Positions 56,501 to 64,000 of a stretch of 64,000 nt of DNA are shown here, one piece after another. The notes under the pieces were generated by a model. That model was not told where the DNA came from. It ran no database searches and saw nothing but the letters and a program-made list of their open reading frames with translations. The DNA comes from Alkalitalea saponilacus (GTDB lineage Bacteria; Bacteroidota; Bacteroidia; Bacteroidales; Marinilabiliaceae), in contig NZ_FUYV01000006.1 in assembly GCF_900168165.1 (NCBI RefSeq), positions 62,001 through 126,000 of the forward strand, written 5' to 3'. How positions within the stretch are numbered: the first letter of the stretch is position 1; every line of letters begins with the position of its first letter. The position numbers and the translations under genes are program-made.

Positions 56501-59500
56501 TTGATGTAAACCCATTAATTATTAATCCTGAAGATGGCGATTTTCGATTGTTAATGAATTCACCCGCATTAAATGCAGGTAATCCAGAACTTGTTGCTGA
56601 TTGGCTGATTATGGATTTTGGAGGCAATTCCAGATTTACAGATGAAGCTTTAAATATAGGGCCATTTGAAGGCTTTGCTGTTGTTCCAACGATTGTTTCA
56701 CCTGATGATGGATTGTTATTAGATTCTGGAATAACCGAGGTTTTAGTATCATGGGAATTACCAGAAGGCATTTTAGATTACTTTGTTGATTATTCAATTG
56801 AGTATGTTGTCAATGATGCTGCACCTATTCAGGTTAACAATATCGAAAGCCTCAATTATCTAATAGAAGGTTTAAATGGAGCGGATTTGATCAAATGGCG
56901 TGTAGCAGGCGTTACGACTGATAATTATGTAAATTGGAGTGATTGGAGAAGTTTTTTGGTTAAAAGGTCACATCCTCTTTATGTTACTGTTGATGGACAG
57001 GGTAACGGTACATCATGGCAAAATGCCATGACACTTCAGGAAGCCCTTTCGAAAGTTATCAAGAGTGACCAGATTTGGGTAGCATCCGGTACCTATAAAC
57101 CAACCGATGGAATCGACCGCACCATCTCCTTTCAGTTAAAAGATGAAATAGAGCTTTATGGAGGTTTTGCCGGAAATGAAACCACTCTCGAGCAACGCAA
57201 CTGGCAAATGAATAAAACGATATTGAGTGGGGATATTGGTGAAACTGGTGTGAATATAGATAACAGTTTCCATGTTCTTACGGCCATTGGTTCTTCTGCA
57301 AATCCAATTTCAAACTCTACCGTTTTAGATGGTTTTATTGTTGAAGCAGGGTATGCTGATTTGAATTCAAATAATAACAACCGCGGCGGAGGTTTATACC
57401 TGAGTTATGCTTCTCCTATAATTCGTAATGTTTGGTTTAGAGATAACCATGCAGATAATGATGGAGGTGCTGTATATGGAATAAATTCTTCTTCAGCTGA
57501 GTTTGGAAATGTTCTGTTTACCAATAACCGGTCACATAATGGTGGCGGTGGAGTTTATTCCTGGAATTCTGCAATGCAATTTCATAATTGCTTGTTCTAT
57601 GGAAACTATTCTGATTCTTGGGGAGGTGCAATTCGAAGTAATGCCTCAGCGAGTGGAACTGTTGTAATTAATTCAATTGCATGGAATAACGATGCCAGAG
57701 CAGGAGGTGCTCAATTCAGCAATGTGTCGGCAACTTATTCATTGGTTCAAAATGGTTTTTCTGGTATAGGGAATATTAATCGTGATCCATTATTCAATGA
57801 ATCAAGAAATTTTGATTTCAGGCTACGCATGAATAGTCCTGCCTTAAATGCAGGTAATCCGGAGCTCTTGTCAGAATTGTTAACCATGGATTTTGACGGT
57901 AAAACACGTGTTACCAACGGTGAAATAAATATGGGGCTTTATGAAGGTTTCGTTTATGCTTCTCCGGTTCCGGTTGCTCCAATTGACAATGCCTTAATAG
58001 ATAGTGATGTTGCTGAGGTGGAGTTGTCGTGGCAGGTGCCGGATGAATCACCGGTTGAGTTTGCCGGGTTCTTAATTGAGTACAAAAAGAATGGTGAAGA
58101 GGGAGTCTTTACGGAAGAGTTTTATCAGCTAACCTATAATTTGGATGGGTTAAACTCTTTAGATATTATACAATGGCGAATCGCAGGAGTAACTCCTGAT
58201 GGTCGTCGGACCTGGAGTGAATGGCGTTCGTTTAGAATTAAGCGGGAACATCCATTGTATGTAAAGCAGGATGCAACATCCGACGGCACGTCATGGCAAA
58301 ATGCCATGACTCTTCAGGAAGCATTATCTGTGGCCAATTTTGGTGACCATATTTGGGTCGCTTCAGGAATTTATAAACCAACCAAAGACAATGACCGGAC
58401 GATCTCCTTTGAACTTAAAGACGGGGTAGAGCTCTACGGAGGTTTTGTTGGCATTGAAACTGAACTGGATCAACGCAATTGGCGATTGAATGAGACCATT
58501 TTGAGTGGGGATATTGGCGAGGTTGGTAATGTTTCTGATAATAGTTATCATGTTTTATCCGCAAGACGAACTGAAGACAGCCCAATTACCAGTTCAACTG
58601 TTGTTGATGGTTTTATTGTAGAAGGTGGTTATGCTGATGGAGAATCATGGGTCAATAACCGTGGAGGCGCATTGACTTTAAATCATGCATCACCTTTAAT
58701 CAGAAATATTTGGTTCAGGAATAATCATTCAACGGGCATGGGTGGTGCAGTATATGGTGCAAATTCATCCAAAGCTCTGTTTGGAAACGTAATTTTTACA
58801 GAGAACAGTTCTAATGGAGAGGGAGGAGCTGTTTACACAATAAATTCCCAAATGTATTTTTGCAACAGCCTGTTTTATCATAATAGTTCAGGAGCCAGGG
58901 GGGGAGCAATAAGTAATTCAAATTATGGGTTTGGAGCTTATGTGTTTAATTCAATACTATGGAATAACTTTTCAAGTGTTGCAAACAATCAGGCATGGAA
59001 TGCTCAAATTAATCATTCCATCGTTGAAGGAGGGTACTCTGGTATTGGCAATATTGAAACTAACCCGGGGTTAATTGATGCTGAAAACAGTGATTTCCGC
59101 TTAGCAATGAATTCTCCTGCATTAGATGCCGGTAATTTAGAAGCTGTGCCTGAGTGGTTAGTGTCAGACTATACCGGCAAATTGCGCATTACCGATGGTA
59201 GAATAAACATTGGTCTTTATGAAGATTTTGTTTATACTCCCCTACTTGTTACCCCTGATAATAATGCTTTGATCAAGAGGGGGGCAACAGAAGTTGATCT
59301 TGTTTGGGAACTACCAGATGATGCCAACGAAGAATTTGAAGAATTCCTGATTGAGTATGTTACAAGTGACGGTGAGTCTGCCATCATTGAGAATTCAGCG
59401 CAGTTGAACCATTTATTTATTATTGGTGATCTCTTTGGAAAGATTCAATGGCGTGTGGCGGGTAAAACAGTTGAAGGAGTGCGCAACTGGAGTCAATGGA

Positions 59501-62500
59501 GCTCTTTTACGCTTCAGAGACAATATTCTTTACATGTTACAATGGACGGGAATGGAGGCGGTACCTCATGGCAAGATGCCACTAGCCTTCAGAAAGCGTT
59601 ATCGGAAGCAATCGATAGCGATCAGATTTGGGTTGCTGCCGGGATTTATAAACCAACAGAGGACAACGATCGCACCATTTCCTTTGAGCTTAAAAATGGC
59701 GTTGAGCTATATGGCGGCTTTGCAGGTAATGAAACCAGTCTGGAAGATCGTAACTGGCGAATACATCAATCCATATTAAGTGGCGATATAGGAGTGCCGG
59801 ATGATGAAACAGATAATAGCTATCATGTTCTTACTGCTGTTGGTTCTGAGCGTAACCCAATTACTAATTCTACAGTGGTTGACGGTTTTATTGTTGAAGG
59901 AGGCTATGCAGACTTGTCTGCTAATAATCGCAATAATGGTAGCGGCTTATTTTTAAGTAATGCATCTCCCATTATACACAATGTGTGGTTCAGGAATAAT
60001 CATGCGAGTACTTTTGGAGGCGCTATTTATGGTGGAAATTTATCATCAGCAATATTTACAAACGTGCTCTTCTCTGAAAACAGCGCTCAGAGTCATGGTG
60101 GCGCTGTTTATACAATGAATTCAGAATTGAGCTTTCGCAATTGTCTTTTTTATAATAATTACGCTAACTATTGGGGAGGTGCAATGTTTAACCATAGTTC
60201 CAATACCATTGTTGAAGTTGTAAACTCCATAGCCTGGAACAATAATGCAAGGCTCGGCATCGCGCAGTTTGGAAATATAACAGCAAATCATTCTCTTGTA
60301 CAGGGAGGTTATTCCGGGACTAATAATAAATTTTCAGATCCTTTATTTTCAGATTCTGGTATTGGGGATTTTAGATTGTTGAGGAACTCTCCGGCGATAA
60401 ATGCAGGTAGTTCAGAATTTGTTGCCCCTTGGCAAACTACAGATTTTGGCGGTAACTCAAGAATTATCGATGGAAAAATCAATATGGGACCTTACGAAGG
60501 TTTTACAATTGCCCCGGCTCTTATTGCTCCAATTGATAATGTTTTGCTTGATAGCAATGTCCATGATGCAGAGTTGTCCTGGAAAATGCCGGAGGGGGAT
60601 TCTGAAATAATTACCGGATACAGGATTGAGTATCGAAAGAATAATGGAAGTTCTGTAATAATTGATGATGTAGAAGGTACTACTTATACGATCGATGAAT
60701 TGTACAGTGCCGATCAAATTGAATGGAGGGTAGCAGCTTTAACAGTTGAAGGAAATCGAAACTGGAGTGATTGGAGTTCATTCAGCATTCAAAGGGATCA
60801 ACCTATTTATGTTACTACTGATGGAAATGGCTGGGGTACTGGATGGTATGATGCTATGAACCTTCAGGATGCACTTTCAGTAGCCGTTTCTGGTGATGAA
60901 ATATGGGTCGCAGCCGGAACATACAAACCAACAGATAACGACGACCGCACCAAATCTTTTCAGTTAAATGATGGCGTTAAACTTTACGGCGGTTTTGCCG
61001 GAAATGAAACCACCCTGAGTCAACGCAACTGGCGGGTAAATGAAACCATTTTGAGTGGAGATATTGGTGAAGAGAATGTTGAGTCAGATAATGCTTTTCA
61101 TGTCTTGCAGGTTCTGGGTACTCCGGATGAACCGTATGTAAACAATGTGGTCATTGATGGAATAATAATCGAAAACGGAATGGCCAATACTCCCACTGTT
61201 AGTTATCATCGTGGTGCTGGATTAAGAATAACCAATGCAATTGTTGATATAAAAAATACTTGGATAAGAGATTGCTATGCTCTTTATCAAGGAGGAGGAA
61301 TACATGTTGATGTTAACTCTCAGGTGATAATTTCGAATTCTATATTCACAGGTAATTCGAGTCAGATTGGTGGTGCTGTATATAATAATGGAAGCACAAG
61401 AATTTACAATTCTTTATTCTATTATAATGCTGCAAGCATAGCGGGAGATGCTATTTGTAATGATCAAAGGAGCACCAAGGTTGTTAATTCAATATTTCAT
61501 AATAATTCTGGTTCAGGAAACAGTGTTGTAGGAGATGGAATTGAGGTGCGTTACTCCATCGTTCAAGGGGGATATTACGGTACAGGAAATATAGGTGCCG
61601 ACCCGTTATTCATGGATCCGGAGAATGGGAATTTTATGTTGAAACCCGGCTCTCCGGCAATAGATGAAGGAAATCGAGACTTACTTCCGGAGTTTTTAAC
61701 AACGGATTACCTGGGATTAGCCCGGGTTCAAGGTACCAATGTTGATATTGGACCTTATGAGAGCATTGTCGTAGTTAATACCATGCCAGCAAATCATGCA
61801 GGTGCAAGGGAGTCACAGATTTTTGGTCTTGAGTTCAGATGGGGTTTAAAGGATGGCGATGGAAATGATGAATCTGTAATTCCCGGAATGCAATATCGCA
61901 TGCGGGTATGGGAATCAGGTTCGGAGGAAACGCCATTATACGAGGAGGTAATTACGCCCGGAGGTTTTTTACCCACCCAATACAATACAACTAATTTATT
62001 CGGGTTCAATACCGGGGCAACTTATCATTGGCAAATTGCCATGTTGATAGATAATATGGAAGTTTGGTCAACACCAACACTGTTTTATGTTGGGCACGAT
62101 CATGTGATTCATGTGAAGGAGGGAAGTAATGGTACTAACGGCAGCAATTGGAACAACGCTTTTGGAACTTTGTATGAGGCGTTGGAATATGCCTTGCCGG
62201 GAGATGAGATTTGGGTGGCTGCCGGAACCTATTACCCTGTGGAGGTAAGTAACCCATCATCCGTTTCTACAGCAGAAAAAGAAACCGCTCTTCAATTGAA
62301 AACCGGGGTATCAATTTATGGAGGTTTTGCCGGTACTGAAGTTGCCAGAAATCATAGATATTATTCCGCTAATCAAACCATTATTAGTGGAGATTTATCC
62401 GGCGACGGTAATTATGCCAGCAGCAGTGTTAATCTATTTACTAATAATGGTGCTGAGGAAAGACCAATAGAGCGTGGTGCAATTTTGGATGGTTTGATAT

Positions 62501-64000
62501 TCGAACATTCCGCTCAATCTGCCATTGTTAATCATGGTGCATCACCTTCTATCCGCAATTCCATTTTCAGAAACAACAAAGGAACCAATGGTGGAGCCAT
62601 TTCAAATAGCAATAGCAGTTCACCATTTTTCTATCATGTTCTTTTCCATAGTAACGAAGCTGTTAATGGCGGAGCTGTGTGGTCTGATGAAACATCAGTG
62701 CCTGAGTTTATCCACGTTACCGTAGGAAACAATACGGCAACAGAGATTGGAGGTTTATTTGGTCCTGCTTTGGTTAAAAACAGTATTGTATATCATAACG
62801 AGGGCGGGCAGCTATCAGATATTGCAACAGTCCTGTATTCATGTGTTGAGGGAGGGTTTTCCGGCGAAGGTAACAGGGAGCATGACCCAATGTGGGTGGA
62901 CATGAACAATGGAAATTTCAGGTTGAAGGAGTTCTCTTCTGCCATTGATGGCGGGAACCAATCCTTTATGCCGGAAATGCCTTTTTATGATCTTGGTATG
63001 CAGGGACGTTTAATGCACAATACTGTTGATATGGGGGCATACGAGGCACAAGCAAAAGGTCAATTGGAAATGGAGTCAAGCTCTACTGATCAGGGTGATT
63101 TTTATTTCAAGGATTCTATGAATCTGACCTTTAATCAGCCACTTGTTTTAGTAAATCCTCAATTAATTCAACTTTTTTCGGATGGTTCGTTGATTGATAT
63201 TAATGTTGTTTCAGAGGATAATGTGTTGATTGTTTCTCATGATGGGCTTCAATTCAACTCAGATTATAGATTAATTTTATCAGCCGGTGCTGTTACATTT
63301 GAAGGTAATTCCACTATTCTTAATCAAGTTATAGAAATAGATTTCAAAACATTGGATTGCCAGCCAGTAATATTGACAGATTTTGTTAATGAAATGGAAA
63401 TATGTCCATATAGTGAGATTTTAATTGAGGTTCATGCTGAAGGCGATGTGCTTTCTTATCGATGGATATTTAACGACGAAGTGTTACCGGATGCTGGCGA
63501 ACAATTAGTTATTGAGTCCGTAACTCCTGATCAATATGGTGTTTACACTTTGGAGGTATTGGATTATTGTTCTGTAGGTACTTCACAACAATTGGAATTG
63601 AAATCGGTTGAAACTACGCAATTGGATATACTGGATAAGTGGAGAACAATTTTCTTCGTAGATAACTCGCAAAATCAGCTTTCTGATTTTAATTGGTATT
63701 TAAACGATAGTTATTTATCAGGCGGCCAGTTTATTGATTTGAGTAATAAACATGGAAAATTGATATTGCATGCTTTTGATGAGGTTAGCGGGTGTACGCT
63801 GCGTTCAAAAGAAATAGATGTTATATCAGGCAGCAGAACGGGGTTGACCTTTTGGCCTAACCCGGTGGTTGCCGGTAACAGTGTATCAGTGTTAATGCCA
63901 GTGGGTTTTGTGCCTGTAAACGTTCGTCTTTATGATATTTCAGGTCGTTTAATGGTTAACGAAAAAGCACCTTCAGGTGTAATGGTAAGTTTTGACAAAA
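50539..64000 (+). CDS. Giant T9SS-secreted beta-helix/Fn3 repeat protein (3' end outside the window)
   Basis: One frame without a stop runs from ATG 50539 to the window end: at least 4487 codons. The start gives a signal peptide (MKQVYKSILLVLFGISLFA to IQA). Ten units of 422-434 residues follow, each with a DG.G.GTSW start, QIWVAAGTYKPT, LYGGFAGNET, NKTILSGDIG, a run of short GGAVYG/N-rich beta-helix coils, a choice-of-anchor-Q-like NADPFLIDPENGDFRL...SPALNAGN segment, and an Fn3-like linker (IEWRVAG, NWSEWR). After the tenth unit come a Big_5-like Ig domain (FYFKDSMNLTFNQPL), a PKD/Ig-like domain (LSYRWIFNDEVLPDAG) and a T9SS sorting domain that begins FWPNPVVAGNSVSV and reaches LYDISGRL before the window ends. 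About 25-30 residues are probably missing. A surface adhesin or glycan-binding role is plausible; no catalytic residues were recognised. Confidence 0.9.
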   Translation, partial: MKQVYKSILLVLFGISLFATIQANVLHVKPGAGSSAWQGKSNVYSDLQAALADAVSGDQIWVAAGTYKPTTGTDRTISFQLKDGVELYGGFAGDETELSQRNWRVNKTILSGDIGAVGVDSDNSYNVLRAVGTEINPITNATVIDGVIVEGGYADLSSNENIHCGGLYLNNASPVVRNVWFRRNLVRKDGAAIYVVNSSSVALGNIIFSNNRSYEGSIISSMDSDIKLHNCIFYSNRSWSSNTYGSSTSFTVSNSISWNNDVRGSNTQFWSTTVSYSLVQGGHFGVGNINADPFLIDPENGDFRLAMNSQAIGAGNSEIVPDWLLTDFDGKPRVGNGTVNMGLFEGFAIHPEVIAPNDKAQFASNITEVLASWQLQGNDNEEFVNYSIEYIKNSDILIRVDDIAGLTYLFDGLTATDVIEWRVAGVTIEGYKNWTQWRVFNVRRAHPLHVTVDGTGSGTSWADAMSLQEALSIAKSSDQIWVAAGTYKPTEGTNRSISFKLKDGVEIYGGFAGTETALIQRNLRMNKSILSGDIGEEGVATDNSYHVLEAIGTELNPIGNSTIIDGFIVQDGYANILGSANGSGGGMYLSFASPIVRNIWFRGNHARTGGAVYGDKSTAAFGNVAFTKNSSELLGAAAFSNTTFLKFYNCLFYDNVCNRNSGIVHGGGTSSGTKVVNSIVWNKGLTDITTQFRHVSVSHSLVLGGYTGVGNITDNPLLTDPVNGDFRLSKSSPALGAGNLESVPDWLITDYDDAPRITDGRINMGPVERFALVPELVFPDNKAQLNSDLEDVLVTWQDPDDETGKFLTYSIEYVKNDDDLVRVDDIVNLSYLFEHVAATDIFQWRVAGITQEGHRKLSEWRTFSIKRAQPLHVKADGTGDGTSWQDAISLQDALSVAIYGDQIWLAAGIYKPTQGADRTLSFEIKEGIQLYGGFAGNETELNQRNWVVNKTILSGDIGDSDFHEDNSYHVLRAIGTQLIPITNNTILDGFIVESGYADGDSDSNDYGAGIFLDFASPIIKNVWFRDNYAANSGGAVYGINSSVAEFGNVMFTYNRAEQNGGAASSMSSAMKFYNCLFYGNYAGDWGGAIRPVNTIDETEVINSIAWNNVSNRGGGQFPYVSVRHTLRQIFFSGNGNISADPLFVDPENGDFRLSKNSPALNMGNPTLVPAWLETDFVSYPRISDGEINMGPYQSFASKPFLNSPYDNALLESVQNNVELSWEFPDDATETITSYSVEYRKNNENISIIEGVDNSSYNLDNLVGSDIIQWRVGAITNCGYTNWSEWRTFRILRTQPLFVTTEGSGNGASWQDAMSLQEALSLVAPGEKIWVAAGIYKPTTDNNRTISFELKDGIELYGGFAGNETSLDERNWRLNKTILSGDIGEVDVETDNSYHVLTAIGTELNPISNSTIFDGFIVERGNANLSSNNNNNGGGLYLSYASPIIRNVWFRDNNASYRGGAVYGMNLSSVRFGNVLFTNNRSIDHGGAVYTRNSIMRFINCLLYGNHSENYGGAVYSDSSDNGAEIINSISWENTARFFSQFRYVKVSNSIVQGGYTGTDNINQDPRFIAVDSYDFRLLMDSPGLNAGNSELSPEWLSHDFAGNSRITEGQINIGLFEGSNYVPMPISPLDNTILDSDISEVELSWQVPEENPVEVTEFIIEYVKNDEDAILTQNIDQLTYILDEIKPFDYIKWRVAGIVASGDHNWSEWRSFRIKRSHPLYVKTDGEGDGTSWLDAMNLHEALLTAIEGDQIWVAAGIYKPTSDDDRSISFELKEGIELYGGFGGDETQLSQRNWRLNKTILSGDIGEHDVDIDNSYNVLTAIGSSSNPFSNSTVFDGFIVEGGYANGDALRNQQGGGLYMSHASVIISNVWFRHNFSGRGGAIYVGNAPAVACGNVIFSNNRAEKDDQGYGGAVYSVSSAMELHNCLFYSNVADGIGGALYNATATSGVKLINSIVWNNQARIAGQIYNLSVTNSIVQGGYTGNGNIDVNPLIINPEDGDFRLLMNSPALNAGNPELVADWLIMDFGGNSRFTDEALNIGPFEGFAVVPTIVSPDDGLLLDSGITEVLVSWELPEGILDYFVDYSIEYVVNDAAPIQVNNIESLNYLIEGLNGADLIKWRVAGVTTDNYVNWSDWRSFLVKRSHPLYVTVDGQGNGTSWQNAMTLQEALSKVIKSDQIWVASGTYKPTDGIDRTISFQLKDEIELYGGFAGNETTLEQRNWQMNKTILSGDIGETGVNIDNSFHVLTAIGSSANPISNSTVLDGFIVEAGYADLNSNNNNRGGGLYLSYASPIIRNVWFRDNHADNDGGAVYGINSSSAEFGNVLFTNNRSHNGGGGVYSWNSAMQFHNCLFYGNYSDSWGGAIRSNASASGTVVINSIAWNNDARAGGAQFSNVSATYSLVQNGFSGIGNINRDPLFNESRNFDFRLRMNSPALNAGNPELLSELLTMDFDGKTRVTNGEINMGLYEGFVYASPVPVAPIDNALIDSDVAEVELSWQVPDESPVEFAGFLIEYKKNGEEGVFTEEFYQLTYNLDGLNSLDIIQWRIAGVTPDGRRTWSEWRSFRIKREHPLYVKQDATSDGTSWQNAMTLQEALSVANFGDHIWVASGIYKPTKDNDRTISFELKDGVELYGGFVGIETELDQRNWRLNETILSGDIGEVGNVSDNSYHVLSARRTEDSPITSSTVVDGFIVEGGYADGESWVNNRGGALTLNHASPLIRNIWFRNNHSTGMGGAVYGANSSKALFGNVIFTENSSNGEGGAVYTINSQMYFCNSLFYHNSSGARGGAISNSNYGFGAYVFNSILWNNFSSVANNQAWNAQINHSIVEGGYSGIGNIETNPGLIDAENSDFRLAMNSPALDAGNLEAVPEWLVSDYTGKLRITDGRINIGLYEDFVYTPLLVTPDNNALIKRGATEVDLVWELPDDANEEFEEFLIEYVTSDGESAIIENSAQLNHLFIIGDLFGKIQWRVAGKTVEGVRNWSQWSSFTLQRQYSLHVTMDGNGGGTSWQDATSLQKALSEAIDSDQIWVAAGIYKPTEDNDRTISFELKNGVELYGGFAGNETSLEDRNWRIHQSILSGDIGVPDDETDNSYHVLTAVGSERNPITNSTVVDGFIVEGGYADLSANNRNNGSGLFLSNASPIIHNVWFRNNHASTFGGAIYGGNLSSAIFTNVLFSENSAQSHGGAVYTMNSELSFRNCLFYNNYANYWGGAMFNHSSNTIVEVVNSIAWNNNARLGIAQFGNITANHSLVQGGYSGTNNKFSDPLFSDSGIGDFRLLRNSPAINAGSSEFVAPWQTTDFGGNSRIIDGKINMGPYEGFTIAPALIAPIDNVLLDSNVHDAELSWKMPEGDSEIITGYRIEYRKNNGSSVIIDDVEGTTYTIDELYSADQIEWRVAALTVEGNRNWSDWSSFSIQRDQPIYVTTDGNGWGTGWYDAMNLQDALSVAVSGDEIWVAAGTYKPTDNDDRTKSFQLNDGVKLYGGFAGNETTLSQRNWRVNETILSGDIGEENVESDNAFHVLQVLGTPDEPYVNNVVIDGIIIENGMANTPTVSYHRGAGLRITNAIVDIKNTWIRDCYALYQGGGIHVDVNSQVIISNSIFTGNSSQIGGAVYNNGSTRIYNSLFYYNAASIAGDAICNDQRSTKVVNSIFHNNSGSGNSVVGDGIEVRYSIVQGGYYGTGNIGADPLFMDPENGNFMLKPGSPAIDEGNRDLLPEFLTTDYLGLARVQGTNVDIGPYESIVVVNTMPANHAGARESQIFGLEFRWGLKDGDGNDESVIPGMQYRMRVWESGSEETPLYEEVITPGGFLPTQYNTTNLFGFNTGATYHWQIAMLIDNMEVWSTPTLFYVGHDHVIHVKEGSNGTNGSNWNNAFGTLYEALEYALPGDEIWVAAGTYYPVEVSNPSSVSTAEKETALQLKTGVSIYGGFAGTEVARNHRYYSANQTIISGDLSGDGNYASSSVNLFTNNGAEERPIERGAILDGLIFEHSAQSAIVNHGASPSIRNSIFRNNKGTNGGAISNSNSSSPFFYHVLFHSNEAVNGGAVWSDETSVPEFIHVTVGNNTATEIGGLFGPALVKNSIVYHNEGGQLSDIATVLYSCVEGGFSGEGNREHDPMWVDMNNGNFRLKEFSSAIDGGNQSFMPEMPFYDLGMQGRLMHNTVDMGAYEAQAKGQLEMESSSTDQGDFYFKDSMNLTFNQPLVLVNPQLIQLFSDGSLIDINVVSEDNVLIVSHDGLQFNSDYRLILSAGAVTFEGNSTILNQVIEIDFKTLDCQPVILTDFVNEMEICPYSEILIEVHAEGDVLSYRWIFNDEVLPDAGEQLVIESVTPDQYGVYTLEVLDYCSVGTSQQLELKSVETTQLDILDKWRTIFFVDNSQNQLSDFNWYLNDSYLSGGQFIDLSNKHGKLILHAFDEVSGCTLRSKEIDVISGSRTGLTFWPNPVVAGNSVSVLMPVGFVPVNVRLYDISGRLMVNEKAPSGVMVSFDK
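50614..63060 (+). repeat. Ten in-frame tandem units of about 1.27 kb
   Basis: Unit starts (conserved LHV/LYV codons) lie at 50614, 51880, 53149, 54424, 55696, 56977, 58255, 59530, 60805 and 62107. Spacings are 1266, 1269, 1275, 1272, 1281, 1278, 1275, 1275 and 1302 bp, all multiples of three. The ninth linker and the tenth unit are the most diverged. Adjacent units share exact DNA stretches, for example 45 identical bases between units 4 and 5. Confidence 0.9.

Noticed and set aside
50614-63060. CRISPR or satellite-like array
   Set aside because: The period is about 1.27 kb, always a multiple of three, and conserved at protein level; there are no short direct repeats with spacers.
50539-64000. 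Gene desert with only small scattered ORFs
   Set aside because: Frame 1 is open throughout and shows regular protein repeats; the small ORFs on both strands are shadows of this frame.

Overview
The window comes from a Bacteroidota genome, most likely an environmental polysaccharide degrader of the Marinilabiliales/Bacteroidales type (the order is inference). The evidence is two SusC/SusD pairs, lipobox lipoproteins, three proteins with type IX secretion (T9SS) C-terminal sorting domains, AT-rich intergenic DNA, and promoters of the Bacteroidota form TTG - about 20 bp - TAnnTTTG.

Positions 1-47400 hold one functional unit for rhamnogalacturonan-I (RG-I) degradation and L-rhamnose use, split by an insertion. 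After the 3' end of a zinc-type dehydrogenase (2-625) comes a rhamnose operon: rhaT, rhaA, rhaB, a two-domain class II aldolase (rhaD role) and a GH43-like lipoprotein (1138-7805). Next is a surface-uptake operon (8522-27440): fasciclin lipoprotein, SusC, SusD, two fasciclin lipoproteins, SusC, SusD and a T9SS-exported surface protein, closed by a strong terminator. Two tandem PL11 rhamnogalacturonan lyases and a GH28 follow (27737-33714). An Rhs-tail island with small membrane proteins and a duplicated 104-bp repeat (33959-36680) interrupts the locus. It resumes with rhaM, a GH106 alpha-L-rhamnosidase joined to a CE12 acetylesterase across a T10 frameshift, a second GH28, an AraC-family regulator on the minus strand, and a GH2 glycosidase.

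Four promoters (before rhaT, the first fasciclin gene, rhaM and the GH2 gene) share one 36-bp operator-like motif ending in an invariant TTTGTGTATTG, always exactly 20 bp upstream of the -7 box. They look like one rhamnose regulon, probably driven by the local AraC protein. In the inferred pathway, PL11 and GH28 enzymes cut the backbone, CE12 removes acetyl groups, GH106/GH2/GH43 trim rhamnose and side chains, SusCD import oligosaccharides, and RhaT/M/A/B/aldolase catabolise the rhamnose.

Positions 47491-50329 carry two housekeeping genes on the minus strand (pabB then tilS). From 50539 to the end of the window runs one uninterrupted frame of at least 4487 codons. It encodes a giant secreted protein built from ten units of about 425 residues (beta-helix, choice-of-anchor-Q-like segment, Fn3-like linker), ending in Ig-like domains and the start of a T9SS sorting domain. 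No rRNA, tRNA or CRISPR array was seen.
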